Source of the DNA: Vibrio maerlii
GTDB taxonomy: Bacteria > Pseudomonadota > Gammaproteobacteria > Enterobacterales > Vibrionaceae
NCBI RefSeq assembly: GCF_003415655.1
Contig: NZ_QRHC01000012.1
Span: 1-64,000 of the forward strand
DNA length: 64,000 nucleotides
Direction: 5' to 3'
Positions within the stretch are counted from its first letter, which is position 1, and each line of letters starts with the position of its first letter. Of this stretch, positions 9,550 to 17,531 are shown in pieces. A program made the position numbers and the translations under genes. The notes under the pieces were generated by a model. That model had not been told where the DNA came from. It worked only from the letters and a program-made list of their open reading frames with translations, and ran no database searches.

Positions 9550-10671
9550 ATGACACCGATAGAAAAATATAATAAAGATATAACAGAGTACGACTTTCAA
9601 GCCGATAGTGCACAAAAAAAGGCGGTCGAATCGTTAGAGCGCTTATACCATGAGATCATTGAGTATCAGCAAAGGCCCGAGCCCGAGACACCCTCATTCT
9701 TCCAATCTCTTGCTCAAAAGCTAAAAGGCACCAAAACGAGCGTTGAGTTAGGTGCGCCTCAAGGACTCTATTTTTGGGGGGGAGTTGGGCGAGGGAAGAC
9801 CTACTTAATGGATACCTTCTTTGATCTTTTGCCGACTCAAAGAAAAATCCGTGTGCATTTTCATCGCTTTATGTATCGTGTTCATGATGAGCTTAAGTTA
9901 CTGAATGACGTCAGTGACCCTCTAGTGGTCATTGCTAATAAGTTCAAGCAAGAGGCTGACATCATCTGTTTTGATGAGTTTTTTGTTTCAGACATCACAG
10001 ATGCGATGATTTTAGGAACTTTGTTTGAGGCGATGTTTAACGAGGATATGGTGCTAGTCGCGACCTCAAATATTCCACCGGAAGACCTTTACCGAAACGG
10101 GCTTCAACGTGCTCGATTCTTGCCAGCGATTTCGCTTATTCAAAAAAATTGTCAGGTATTGAATGTAGACAGTGGTATTGATTATCGCCTCCGCACCTTA
10201 GAGCAAGCAGAGATCTATCATTATCCTTTAGACCAGCAAGCCGATGAAAACCTTTATCGTTATTACCAACAACTGGTTGGGGAAGGTAAGGCCAAGCTAA
10301 CCGGAATTGACATTAATCATCGCAATATACCCGTGATTGAAGCGAGCGATGGGGTACTGCATGCCAGCTTTGCTCAGCTTTGTCAGACAGCACGTAGTCA
10401 AAATGACTATATAGAGATATCTCGTCTATATCATTCTGTGCTTTTGGCTGAAGTACCGCAGATGAATGTCACCATGGACGATGCGGCAAGGCGATTCATT
10501 GCTCTGGTGGATGAATTCTACGAACGCAACGTGAAGCTGATCATTTCAGCACAAGTGTCACTGGAAGAGTTGTACACACATGGGCAGCTAGAGTTTGAAT
10601 TTAAGCGCTGCCAGTCCCGTCTTACTGAGATGCAAAGCCATGAATATCTAGCAAAAGAGCATCTCGCGTAG
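9550..10671 (+). CDS. zapE: cell division protein ZapE (AFG1-type ATPase)
   Basis: A cytoplasmic AAA-type ATPase that binds FtsZ and acts late in Z-ring constriction. The Walker A motif GGVGRGKTYLMD lies near residue 77 and Walker B IICFDEFF near residue 138, followed by the DAMILG segment of the AFG1 family. At 373 residues it matches ZapE. It lies upstream of rplM, from which it is separated by the rplM promoter and leader. Confidence 0.94.
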   Translation: MTPIEKYNKDITEYDFQADSAQKKAVESLERLYHEIIEYQQRPEPETPSFFQSLAQKLKGTKTSVELGAPQGLYFWGGVGRGKTYLMDTFFDLLPTQRKIRVHFHRFMYRVHDELKLLNDVSDPLVVIANKFKQEADIICFDEFFVSDITDAMILGTLFEAMFNEDMVLVATSNIPPEDLYRNGLQRARFLPAISLIQKNCQVLNVDSGIDYRLRTLEQAEIYHYPLDQQADENLYRYYQQLVGEGKAKLTGIDINHRNIPVIEASDGVLHASFAQLCQTARSQNDYIEISRLYHSVLLAEVPQMNVTMDDAARRFIALVDEFYERNVKLIISAQVSLEELYTHGQLEFEFKRCQSRLTEMQSHEYLAKEHLA

Positions 10672-10730
10672 TGTTTTTTTCGTCTCTTACGAGAGCCGAA
10701 GAAAAAAATCGTGATTTTGTTCAAAAAGAG

Positions 10731-10759
10731 GTGATTTTTTCTTCGCTCTTCTCTATAAT
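10731..10759 (+). promoter_or_regulatory. putative promoter of rplM-rpsI
   Basis: A perfect -10 TATAAT (10754-10759) has a weak -35 GTGATT 17 bp upstream. It predicts a leader of about 150 nt before rplM. Confidence 0.6.
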
Positions 10760-10765
10760 CCTGCG

Positions 10766-10916
10766 ACCTACCGTTACTGCAGGCCTCTAACAATAATGTG
10801 AATTATCGTTATGCCGAGAGTTTCCAACACTCGAAGGGGTGGCGAATGGGGCTCTTAGACAGTGGGAATACTTAGTATTCCTTAAGTGTAAATTTTTTTA
10901 ATAGGTAATTATTAGC
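10766..10916 (+). promoter_or_regulatory. rplM 5' leader with hairpin
   Basis: The untranslated leader of the L13-S9 operon. It contains a perfect 7-bp hairpin, GGAATAC-TTA-GTATTCC (about 10864-10880), followed by a U-rich stretch shortly before the ATG. E. coli rplM is autoregulated by L13 through its leader, and a similar role here is inference. Confidence 0.5.
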
Positions 10917-11345
10917 ATGAAAACTTTCGTTGCTAAACCAGAAACTGTAAAACGCGACTGGTACGTTGTAGACGCTGAAGGTAAAACTCTTGGCCGTCTA
11001 GCAAGTGAAATTGCATCTCGCCTACGTGGCAAACACAAAGCTGAATACACTCCACACGTTGACACTGGTGATTACATCATCGTTGTAAACGCGGAGAAAG
11101 TTACTGTAACTGGTAACAAGGCTAAAGGTAAGATCTACTACCGTCACACTGAGTTCCCAGGTGGTCTTAAATCAATCAGCTTCGAAAAGCTGATCGATCG
11201 TAAGCCTGAGATGGCTCTTGAGCTAGCAGTTAAAGGTATGCTACCACGTGGTCCTCTAGGCCGTGCTATGTACCGTAAGCTGAAAGTTTACGCTGGCGCT
11301 GAGCACAACCATGCTGCTCAACAACCACAAGTACTAGACATCTAA
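10917..11345 (+). CDS. rplM: 50S ribosomal protein L13
   Basis: Ribosomal protein L13 (uL13), an early assembly protein of the large subunit. All 142 residues match the bacterial family, with [20 protein letters not shown] at the start and the [17 protein letters not shown] signature near residues 102-118. Codon use is strongly biased, as expected for a highly expressed gene. It forms the standard rplM-rpsI operon. Confidence 0.99.
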   Translation: MKTFVAKPETVKRDWYVVDAEGKTLGRLASEIASRLRGKHKAEYTPHVDTGDYIIVVNAEKVTVTGNKAKGKIYYRHTEFPGGLKSISFEKLIDRKPEMALELAVKGMLPRGPLGRAMYRKLKVYAGAEHNHAAQQPQVLDI

Positions 11346-11360
11346 TCGGGGATTATGAAA

Positions 11361-11753
11361 ATGGCAGAGAACCAATACTACGGCACTGGCCGTCGCAAAA
11401 GCTCAGCAGCTCGTGTTTTCATCAAACCAGGCTCTGGTGAGATCGTAATCAACAAGCGTAGCCTTGACGTTTACTTCGGTCGTGAAACTTCTCGCATGGT
11501 TGTTCGTCAGCCACTTGAGCTAGTTGAACTAACTGAGAAACTAGACCTATACATCACTGTTTCTGGTGGTGGTATTTCTGGTCAAGCTGGTGCGATCCGT
11601 CACGGTATCACACGCGCTCTTATGGAATACGATGAGTCTCTACGTCCTGCTCTACGCGCAGCTGGCTACGTTACACGTGACGCACGTTGCGTTGAACGTA
11701 AGAAAGTTGGTCTACGTAAAGCACGTCGTCGTCCACAATTCTCTAAGCGTTAA
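11361..11753 (+). CDS. rpsI: 30S ribosomal protein S9
   Basis: Ribosomal protein S9 (uS9), whose basic C-terminal tail ([14 protein letters not shown]) reaches the P-site tRNA. I chose the ATG at 11361 because it gives the conserved start [13 protein letters not shown]. An in-frame ATG two codons earlier (11355) is possible but would add Met-Lys. The GGGGAT motif upstream can serve either start. The gene is followed by a strong terminator. Confidence 0.98.
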   Translation: MAENQYYGTGRRKSSAARVFIKPGSGEIVINKRSLDVYFGRETSRMVVRQPLELVELTEKLDLYITVSGGGISGQAGAIRHGITRALMEYDESLRPALRAAGYVTRDARCVERKKVGLRKARRRPQFSKR

Positions 11754-11799
11754 TTTATCGCTTATTGCTTTCAGCTTTCTCAAGCTGGAATGTGGTATC

Positions 11800-11832
11800 A
11801 AAAGCTCGGCTTATGCCGGGCTTTTTGTTTTT
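11800..11832 (+). terminator. terminator of rplM-rpsI
   Basis: AAGCTCGGC and GCCGGGCTT form a 9-bp stem (one G-U pair) with a TTAT loop and a following T-rich run. Confidence 0.9.
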
Positions 11833-11940
11833 TATCCCTCTCTAAAGTTTTCTTTTCTCCAACGAAATTGCAGATACGTTTTGCTTTTGTGACCTGATGG
11901 GCGATTTACCTCACAGATGTTACAAAAAGGTAGCTTTATC

Positions 11941-11969
11941 TTGTCAAAAAGTAGGGTTTTATTTATCAT
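11941..11969 (+). promoter_or_regulatory. putative promoter of petABC
   Basis: TTGTCA (11941-11946) and TATCAT (11964-11969) have the ideal 17-bp spacing. They lie about 100 bp before petA, in the 313-bp gap after rpsI. I see nothing else recognisable in that gap apart from the rpsI terminator. Confidence 0.6.
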
Positions 11970-12066
11970 TTCACGTCAATAAATAGAACTATATTGTTAT
12001 TTTGTTAGCCATGCTCTACAGCGGAAATAATAACAAACCAAATGGAGCAAATTGGAGAATGTTTGG

Positions 12067-12663
12067 ATGAGCAATGCGCCTTTAAATAATGGTCGCCGGC
12101 GCTTTCTGACCGCAACAACAGCCGTTGTTGGTGGTTTAGGAGCAGCAGCGGTTGCCGTACCTTTTATTAAATCGTGGAACCCAAGTGCAAAAGCGAAAGC
12201 TGCGGGTGCTCCAGTCGAAGTTGATATCGGTAAAATTGAAGAGGGTGCGCTACTTCGTGTTGAGTGGCGTGGTAAACCTGTTTGGATCGTGAGACGAACT
12301 GAGCAAACTCTTCAAGAACTTAAGAAAGTTGAAAACCAACTTCGCGACCCAGCTTCACAAGAAGCTCAACAACCAGAGTATGCAACCAATGAATTCCGCT
12401 CAGTGAAACCTGAGTTCTTCATTGCGGTTGGGCTTTGTACTCACCTAGGTTGTTCACCAACCCACCTTCCAGATACTTTTGGTGAGCAGGTTCAAGGTGT
12501 GAAATCTGGCTTCTTCTGCCCATGTCATGGTTCGAAGTTTGATATGGCTGGACGTGTATTCCAAAACGTTCCTGCGCCGCTGAACCTAGTTGTTCCTCCT
12601 CATAAATTCCTTTCAGATACTAAAGTGATTATTGGTGTTGATGACAGCACAGGAGAGGCATAA
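12067..12663 (+). CDS. petA: ubiquinol-cytochrome c reductase, Rieske iron-sulfur subunit
   Basis: The Rieske 2Fe-2S subunit of the cytochrome bc1 complex, which passes electrons from ubiquinol to cytochrome c1. It has a twin-arginine-like N-terminus (NNGRRRFLTA) with one membrane anchor, and cluster ligands in CTHLGC and CPCHGSKFD. I chose ATG 12067 because a GGAG site lies 9 bp before it and it gives the start MSNAPLNNG. An in-frame TTG at 12052 is less likely. It shares one base with petB. Confidence 0.97.
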   Translation: MSNAPLNNGRRRFLTATTAVVGGLGAAAVAVPFIKSWNPSAKAKAAGAPVEVDIGKIEEGALLRVEWRGKPVWIVRRTEQTLQELKKVENQLRDPASQEAQQPEYATNEFRSVKPEFFIAVGLCTHLGCSPTHLPDTFGEQVQGVKSGFFCPCHGSKFDMAGRVFQNVPAPLNLVVPPHKFLSDTKVIIGVDDSTGEA

Positions 12664-13928
12664 TGCAACCACTATTAGATTGGGTGGAAAAACGTCTACC
12701 CGCGATGAATGCTTATAAAAAGCATCTCTCTGAATATCCAATGCCAAAGAACTTCAACTTTTGGTATCTATTTGGCTCTCTTGCAATGCTGGTTCTGGTT
12801 AACCAAATCCTGACAGGTATTTGGCTGACAATGAACTACGTACCATCTGGCGAAGGTGCGTTTGCTTCTATCGAATACATCATGCGTGATGTTGAGTACG
12901 GCTGGCTATTGCGTTATATGCACTCTACAGGTGCATCTGCCTTCTTCGTGGTTATTTATCTGCATATGTTCCGTGGCCTTATCTACGGTTCATACCAAAA
13001 GCCACGTGAGCTTCTATGGCTGTTCGGCATGCTGATTTTCTTGGTGTTGATGGCTGAAGCCTTCATGGGTTACCTACTTCCTTGGGGACAAATGTCTTAC
13101 TGGGGGGCGCAGGTAATTATCTCTCTATTTGGCGCTATTCCCGTTATTGGTGATGACCTAACGCTGTGGATCCGTGGTGACTACGTTATCTCTGGTGCTA
13201 CATTGAACCGCTTCTTTGCGCTTCACGTTATCGCACTACCTATCGTTCTGTTACTGCTTGTTGTGTTGCACGTTTTAGCACTGCACGAAGTGGGCTCAAA
13301 CAACCCTGATGGTATCGAAACTAAGCTACCAAAAGGCTCGATGGGCGACGATTACAAGACGCAGTTCAAGTTCCATGATTACTACACTAAGAAGTACGAC
13401 ATCATCGACTCCATTCCATTCCACCCTTATGGTACGGTGAAAGACCTTATTGGTGTGGCGGGCTTCTTGTTCTTCTTCTGTTACGTGTTGTTCTTCAACC
13501 CTGAGATGGGCGGCTACTTCCTTGAGCCACCTAACTTTGAAGCTGCAAACCCACTTAAAACACCTGAGCACATTGCTCCTGTTTGGTACTTCACACCGTT
13601 CTACGCAATCCTACGTGCCGTTCCGGACAAGTTGTTAGGTGTGGTAGCGATGGGTCTATCGATTGTGTTCCTGTTCCTACTTCCATGGTTTGACCGTTGT
13701 AAGGTTCGTTCTTACCGCTACCGTAGTAAGTTCCACCTAATCAACATCATTCAGTTCACGATTAGCTTTATCGCGCTAGGTATTTTGGGGGCTCTACCAG
13801 CAACACCAACATACACACTTATGGCGCAGATCTTTAGCTTAGGTTATTTCATGTTCTTCATCCTACTGTGGTTCTACAGTAAGAACGAGGCAACGAAACC
13901 ACTACCAACAAGGGTGAACTTCAAATGA
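12663..13928 (+). CDS. petB: cytochrome b of the bc1 complex
   Basis: The membrane core of the bc1 complex, 421 residues with about eight transmembrane helices. The haem b ligands fit the histidines in RYMHSTGA and VIYLHMF (helix B) and in FFALHVIALP and LHVLALHEVG (helix D). The PVWYFTPFY segment contains the family PEWY-like quinol-site motif, read here as PVWY. It overlaps petC by 4 bases (ATGA), so translation is probably coupled. Confidence 0.97.
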   Translation: MQPLLDWVEKRLPAMNAYKKHLSEYPMPKNFNFWYLFGSLAMLVLVNQILTGIWLTMNYVPSGEGAFASIEYIMRDVEYGWLLRYMHSTGASAFFVVIYLHMFRGLIYGSYQKPRELLWLFGMLIFLVLMAEAFMGYLLPWGQMSYWGAQVIISLFGAIPVIGDDLTLWIRGDYVISGATLNRFFALHVIALPIVLLLLVVLHVLALHEVGSNNPDGIETKLPKGSMGDDYKTQFKFHDYYTKKYDIIDSIPFHPYGTVKDLIGVAGFLFFFCYVLFFNPEMGGYFLEPPNFEAANPLKTPEHIAPVWYFTPFYAILRAVPDKLLGVVAMGLSIVFLFLLPWFDRCKVRSYRYRSKFHLINIIQFTISFIALGILGALPATPTYTLMAQIFSLGYFMFFILLWFYSKNEATKPLPTRVNFK

Positions 13929-14662
13929 GAAAATGGATTGTAGCTTTATTTGTTCTGTTACCCTCGCTGGCGTTTGCTGCAGGGAGTAATGTTCCACTAG
14001 ATAAGGCAAATAATGATATTAGTGATCAAGCATCACTACAAAACGGCGCTAAGCTGTTTATGAACTACTGTTTCGGCTGTCACTCTACGCAATATCAACG
14101 ATACGAGCGTGTTGCAAACGACTTGGGTATTCCTCTCGATCTACTCAAAGAGAACCTAATGTTTGATCCCGAAGCGAAAGTAGGTGATTTGATGGAGAAC
14201 TCCATCCCTGATGCTTCTGCTGCAAAATGGTTTGGTGCTACACCACCAGATCTGACGCTGGTAGCGCGTGTTCGTGGCACGGATTGGCTATACACTTACC
14301 TTCGTTCGTTCTACGAAGATCCATCTCGTCCATTTGGTGTGAACAACATTGTTTTCCCAAGTGTAGGTATGCCGCATGTGCTTGAAGAGTTACAAGGTAT
14401 TCCTAAGCCTGTATACGGCACTAAAGTCGTTGATGGTGAAGAGCAACAAGTGGTTGTCGGCGTAGAATCCGACGGTACTGGTGAGCTTAGCAGCGGTGAA
14501 TATGACCAAGCGGTACGCGACCTAGTTAACTTCCTTGAGTACTCTGGTGACCCAGTTCAACTAGAGCGTAAAACAATGGGTTGGTGGGTAATGGCGTTCC
14601 TTGTGATCTTCTCGATTGTTGTTTATCTGCTTAAGAAAGAGTATTGGCGTGATGTGCACTAA
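13925..14662 (+). CDS. petC: cytochrome c1 of the bc1 complex
   Basis: The periplasmic cytochrome c1 subunit, 245 residues. It has a cleavable signal peptide (about residues 1-19, ending AFA), a haem c site CFGCH at residues 49-53 and a C-terminal membrane anchor (about 217-236). It accepts electrons from the Rieske protein and is the last gene of petABC. A terminator follows, lying immediately before sspA. Confidence 0.97.
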   Translation: MRKWIVALFVLLPSLAFAAGSNVPLDKANNDISDQASLQNGAKLFMNYCFGCHSTQYQRYERVANDLGIPLDLLKENLMFDPEAKVGDLMENSIPDASAAKWFGATPPDLTLVARVRGTDWLYTYLRSFYEDPSRPFGVNNIVFPSVGMPHVLEELQGIPKPVYGTKVVDGEEQQVVVGVESDGTGELSSGEYDQAVRDLVNFLEYSGDPVQLERKTMGWWVMAFLVIFSIVVYLLKKEYWRDVH

Positions 14663-14707
14663 TTGTGCTATCATACCGTGCTAATTCCTAATTTTTAATC
14701 TATATAC

Positions 14708-14738
14708 AATGGAGGCTTAGCCTCCATTGTTTTTTTTA
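14708..14738 (+). terminator. terminator of petABC, in the leader of sspA
   Basis: AATGGAGGC-TTA-GCCTCCATT is a perfect 9-bp stem followed by a run of eight T in nine bases. It ends only about 25 bp before the sspA start codon, so it could also act as an attenuator for sspA. Confidence 0.9.
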
Positions 14739-14762
14739 TCTGTAAGTGTTCTGGAGGGCTCA

Positions 14763-15398
14763 ATGGCTGTAGCTGCCAATAAACGTTCTGTGATGACTCT
14801 TTTCTCAAGTGCATCTGATATGTATAGCCATCAGGTTCGTATCGTTCTTGCTGAAAAAGGCGTAAGTGTTGAGGTTGAACTAGTTGACGAAGCTAATCTA
14901 CCTAACGAACTGATTGAGTTAAATCCATATAAATCTGTTCCAACCCTAGTGGATCGTGAGCTTGCGCTTTACGATTCAAAAATCATCATGGAATACCTAG
15001 ATGAGCGTTTCCCTCACCCACCTCTGATGCCGGTTTACCCAGTAGCTCGTGGTAACAGCCGCCTAATGATGTACCGCATCGAGCGCAACTGGTACTCACT
15101 AGCAGAGAAAGTTGTGAAGGGTAACGCAGAAGAATCAGAAGCTGCACGTAACAAGCTACGTACAGATCTACTGACGCTAGCGCCAATCTTTGCTGAGTAC
15201 GAGTACTTTATGAGCGAAGAGTTCAGCTTGATCGATTGCTACCTAGCACCACTACTATGGCGTCTTCCTGAGCTTGGTATTGAGCTAGTTGGTCCTGGTT
15301 CTAAAGAGCTGAAAGTCTACATGAACCGCGTATTTGAACGTGATTCATTCCTTGCTTCTCTAACAGAAGCAGAGCGCGAGATGCGTCTAGCTCGTTAA
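14763..15398 (+). CDS. sspA: stringent starvation protein A
   Basis: A glutathione S-transferase fold protein that binds RNA polymerase and changes transcription in starvation and acid stress. It has 211 residues with an N-terminal thioredoxin-like domain (NPYKSVPTLVDRE) and a helical C-terminal domain. I chose the ATG at 14763, which follows a CTGGAGGG site and gives MAVAANKRSVMTLFS. An upstream in-frame start at 14727 would lie within the terminator hairpin. It is followed after 8 bp by sspB, the standard operon. Confidence 0.96.
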   Translation: MAVAANKRSVMTLFSSASDMYSHQVRIVLAEKGVSVEVELVDEANLPNELIELNPYKSVPTLVDRELALYDSKIIMEYLDERFPHPPLMPVYPVARGNSRLMMYRIERNWYSLAEKVVKGNAEESEAARNKLRTDLLTLAPIFAEYEYFMSEEFSLIDCYLAPLLWRLPELGIELVGPGSKELKVYMNRVFERDSFLASLTEAEREMRLAR

Positions 15399-15406
15399 TT
15401 CTGACT

Positions 15407-15901
15407 ATGGATATTGAGCAAATGACACCCCGCCGACCATATTTGCTGCGTGCATTTTATGATTGGCTGGTGGATAACGACCTTACACCGCATCTTGTGG
15501 TCGATGCATTGCTGAATGGTGTACGTGTTCCTGAAGAGTTTATTCAAGATGGACAAATCATTTTGAATGTTGCTCCTCGAGCGGTTGGTAACCTAGAACT
15601 AGGCAATGAAGCGATTACGTTCAGTGCTCGTTTCGGTGGTCGCCCTCACTCAGTGATCGTTCCTCTTTATGCTGTTCAAGCAATCTATGCACGTGAAAAT
15701 GGCGCAGGAACGATGTTTGAGCCAGAGGATGCGTATCTATTGGCAGACAGTGATGAAGCGCCGATGGCTGAAGTTGTGGAAGATGGTCCAAAGCTTTCTG
15801 TTGCTGATGAGCTTCCTGAGACGGAAGAGGCTGAAGCTCCAACGCCAGATGATGAACCGCCACGTCCAAAAGGTCGTCCAAGCTTACGAGTTGTGAAATA
15901 A
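15407..15901 (+). CDS. sspB: ClpXP protease specificity-enhancing factor SspB
   Basis: SspB tethers ssrA-tagged proteins and the cleaved RseA fragment to ClpXP. It has 164 residues: a conserved substrate-binding domain (about residues 5-110), an acidic linker rich in Glu, Asp and Pro, and a conserved C-terminal ClpX-binding tail with RPSLRVVK. The RseA link connects it to DegS, also in this window. Confidence 0.97.
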   Translation: MDIEQMTPRRPYLLRAFYDWLVDNDLTPHLVVDALLNGVRVPEEFIQDGQIILNVAPRAVGNLELGNEAITFSARFGGRPHSVIVPLYAVQAIYARENGAGTMFEPEDAYLLADSDEAPMAEVVEDGPKLSVADELPETEEAEAPTPDDEPPRPKGRPSLRVVK

Positions 15902-15929
15902 ACGCTAACGACTCGAAGTCAGATACTGA

Positions 15930-15956
15930 AAAAAGCAGCCGATTGGCTGCTTTTTG
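15930..15956. terminator. terminator after sspB
   Basis: AAAAGCAGCC-GATT-GGCTGCTTTT with T and A tracts on both sides. It can serve sspB and the convergent dolP. Confidence 0.88.
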
Positions 15957-15988
15957 TTTATCAAGCTTGTTTTTAATGCGCGAAATGA

Positions 15989-16564
15989 TTACTCGCTTGG
16001 GTACTGGAACGCCTTGATTACTTGCTTAACCCCTGAGGTGTTGCGAGCAATTTCTGTGGCTTTGTCTGCGACCTCTGGAGTGACGACTCCGAACAGGAAT
16101 ACTTCACCATCTTCAGTAATTACTTTGATTTTGATGTCTTTCAACTCACTATTAGCGATCAAAGAAGATTTAATTTTAGTCGTGATCCAGCTATCTTCGC
16201 TCTGGCGAGTCAATGAGATAGGTTGTTTGATTCTTAGCTGGTTGTGCACCACGTTAACGCCTTTTACCGTCGTGGTTTGTTGCTCAAACTCGTTACTCAG
16301 CTCCTGTGTGCTAGCCTGTCCCATTAGTACCACTTCACCACGGTAGGCATTTGCGACCACACGAGCCTGGCCACGAAACGGTTGTTTATTACCAAGGCCA
16401 GCCACCTCAAACTCAATATTGTTATCTGACCAGATCTCAGAGGTTGAACGATCATCCGTTACAATCGTTACGGTGGTAGCTGCCCCTGCGACGAACAGTC
16501 CAGCACAGCCAGACAACAGTGCCGCAGAACAGGAAAGTAATGCAAGACGGAAAAAGCGCTTCAT
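15989..16564 (-). CDS. dolP: outer-membrane lipoprotein DolP (YraP), two BON domains
   Basis: A 191-residue lipoprotein with lipobox LSGC (Cys20) and two BON domains (about residues 45-115 and 120-190), each with the typical GEVxLxG core (RGEVVLMGQ and DGEVFLFGV). In E. coli it localises to the division site, supports outer-membrane integrity and affects BAM. It lies 5 bp after diaA at the end of the lpoA-yraN-diaA-dolP block, the enteric order. Confidence 0.94.
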   Translation of the reverse strand: MKRFFRLALLSCSAALLSGCAGLFVAGAATTVTIVTDDRSTSEIWSDNNIEFEVAGLGNKQPFRGQARVVANAYRGEVVLMGQASTQELSNEFEQQTTTVKGVNVVHNQLRIKQPISLTRQSEDSWITTKIKSSLIANSELKDIKIKVITEDGEVFLFGVVTPEVADKATEIARNTSGVKQVIKAFQYPSE

Positions 16565-16569
16565 ATCAG

Positions 16570-17160
16570 TTACTCTTCGTGAGCGGGAAACAGTACTTGG
16601 TCTATAAGGTCACATAGGCAATGCAAAGTGACAAGATGAACTTCGTGAATTCGTGCGGTGCGATGGGAAGGAATGCGAATTTCCACATCGTTCTCACCCA
16701 ATAGTCCAGCCATTTCACCACCATCTTTGCCCGTTAGTGCGATAATCGTCATATCACGAGTTACAGCTGCTTCCATCGCTTTAAGCACGTTACGGCTATT
16801 ACCACTGGTTGAAATCGCCAGTAACACGTCACCAGGTTGACCAAATGCACGTACTTGTTTTGAAAAGATTTCTTGATAGTGATAGTCGTTAGCGACGGCT
16901 GTAAGGGTCGTGTTATCTGCCGTGAGTGCCATTGCTGGAAGGCTTGGACGCTCGGTCTCAAACTTATTGAGTAAGCAAGAGACAAATTGCTGTGCATTTG
17001 ATGATGATCCACCATTGCCGCAGCATAGAATCTTATTGCCGTTAAGTAGGCTTGATACCATAGCTTGGGCAGCATGAGTGATGGCATTGGGTAGTGCGTC
17101 TGCTGCCGCAATTTGAATTTGAATACTTTCAGTAAAGCTTTCTTTAATGCTCTCTAGCAT
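16570..17160 (-). CDS. diaA: DnaA initiator-associating protein DiaA
   Basis: A SIS (sugar isomerase) domain protein of 196 residues that binds DnaA and promotes ordered initiation at oriC. The sequence has [12 protein letters not shown] near residue 50 and [13 protein letters not shown] near 105, both SIS phospho-sugar loops. I chose the ATG at 17160 ([14 protein letters not shown]), the conserved family start, rather than an upstream start at 17193 that would overlap yraN. GmhA is a paralogue, but gene context supports DiaA. Confidence 0.93.
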   Translation of the reverse strand: MLESIKESFTESIQIQIAAADALPNAITHAAQAMVSSLLNGNKILCCGNGGSSSNAQQFVSCLLNKFETERPSLPAMALTADNTTLTAVANDYHYQEIFSKQVRAFGQPGDVLLAISTSGNSRNVLKAMEAAVTRDMTIIALTGKDGGEMAGLLGENDVEIRIPSHRTARIHEVHLVTLHCLCDLIDQVLFPAHEE

Positions 17161-17162
17161 AG

Positions 17163-17531
17163 TTAATCCTGAGTAATTGCATTCTTTATCCACTCGACCT
17201 CATCACCGTTTTGGTGGATGGCAACGACATCAAATCGGTAGTCAGCAGAGTATGGGGATAAGTTGTTTTGCAACAGCCAAAGGTGGGCTGTTTTGATAAT
17301 TCGTTGTGATTTACGGTAGGTTACCATTTCTGCGGCATTACCGAAATTCTTGTTATTGCGGTATTTGACCTCGATAAACACTATGCTCTGTTTATCGCGC
17401 ATGATCAGGTCAATTTCTCCGCACTTCCGTTGAAAGTTTGAGGAGATAGGCGTGAGACCTCTGGCAGAGAGATACTTCTCTGCCAGGTGTTCGTATTGTT
17501 GGCCTTTCTTTCTTCGATTAAAGAGCGCCAT
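17163..17531 (-). CDS. yraN: YraN family (UPF0102) putative endonuclease-like protein
   Basis: A 122-residue protein of the UPF0102 family with a predicted restriction-endonuclease-like fold. The motif [20 protein letters not shown] (residues about 42-61) holds the D...ExK residues expected for a PD-(D/E)XK site. Its function is not established. I chose the start at 17531 ([14 protein letters not shown]), which overlaps the lpoA end by 14 bases, the usual lpoA-yraN overlap. A longer start at 17576 is less likely. Confidence 0.92.
   Translation of the reverse strand: MALFNRRKKGQQYEHLAEKYLSARGLTPISSNFQRKCGEIDLIMRDKQSIVFIEVKYRNNKNFGNAAEMVTYRKSQRIIKTAHLWLLQNNLSPYSADYRFDVVAIHQNGDEVEWIKNAITQD

Noticed and set aside
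11566-11892. A 108-codon plus-strand frame over rpsI and its terminator
   Set aside because: It is a shadow of rpsI in another frame that runs through the terminator.
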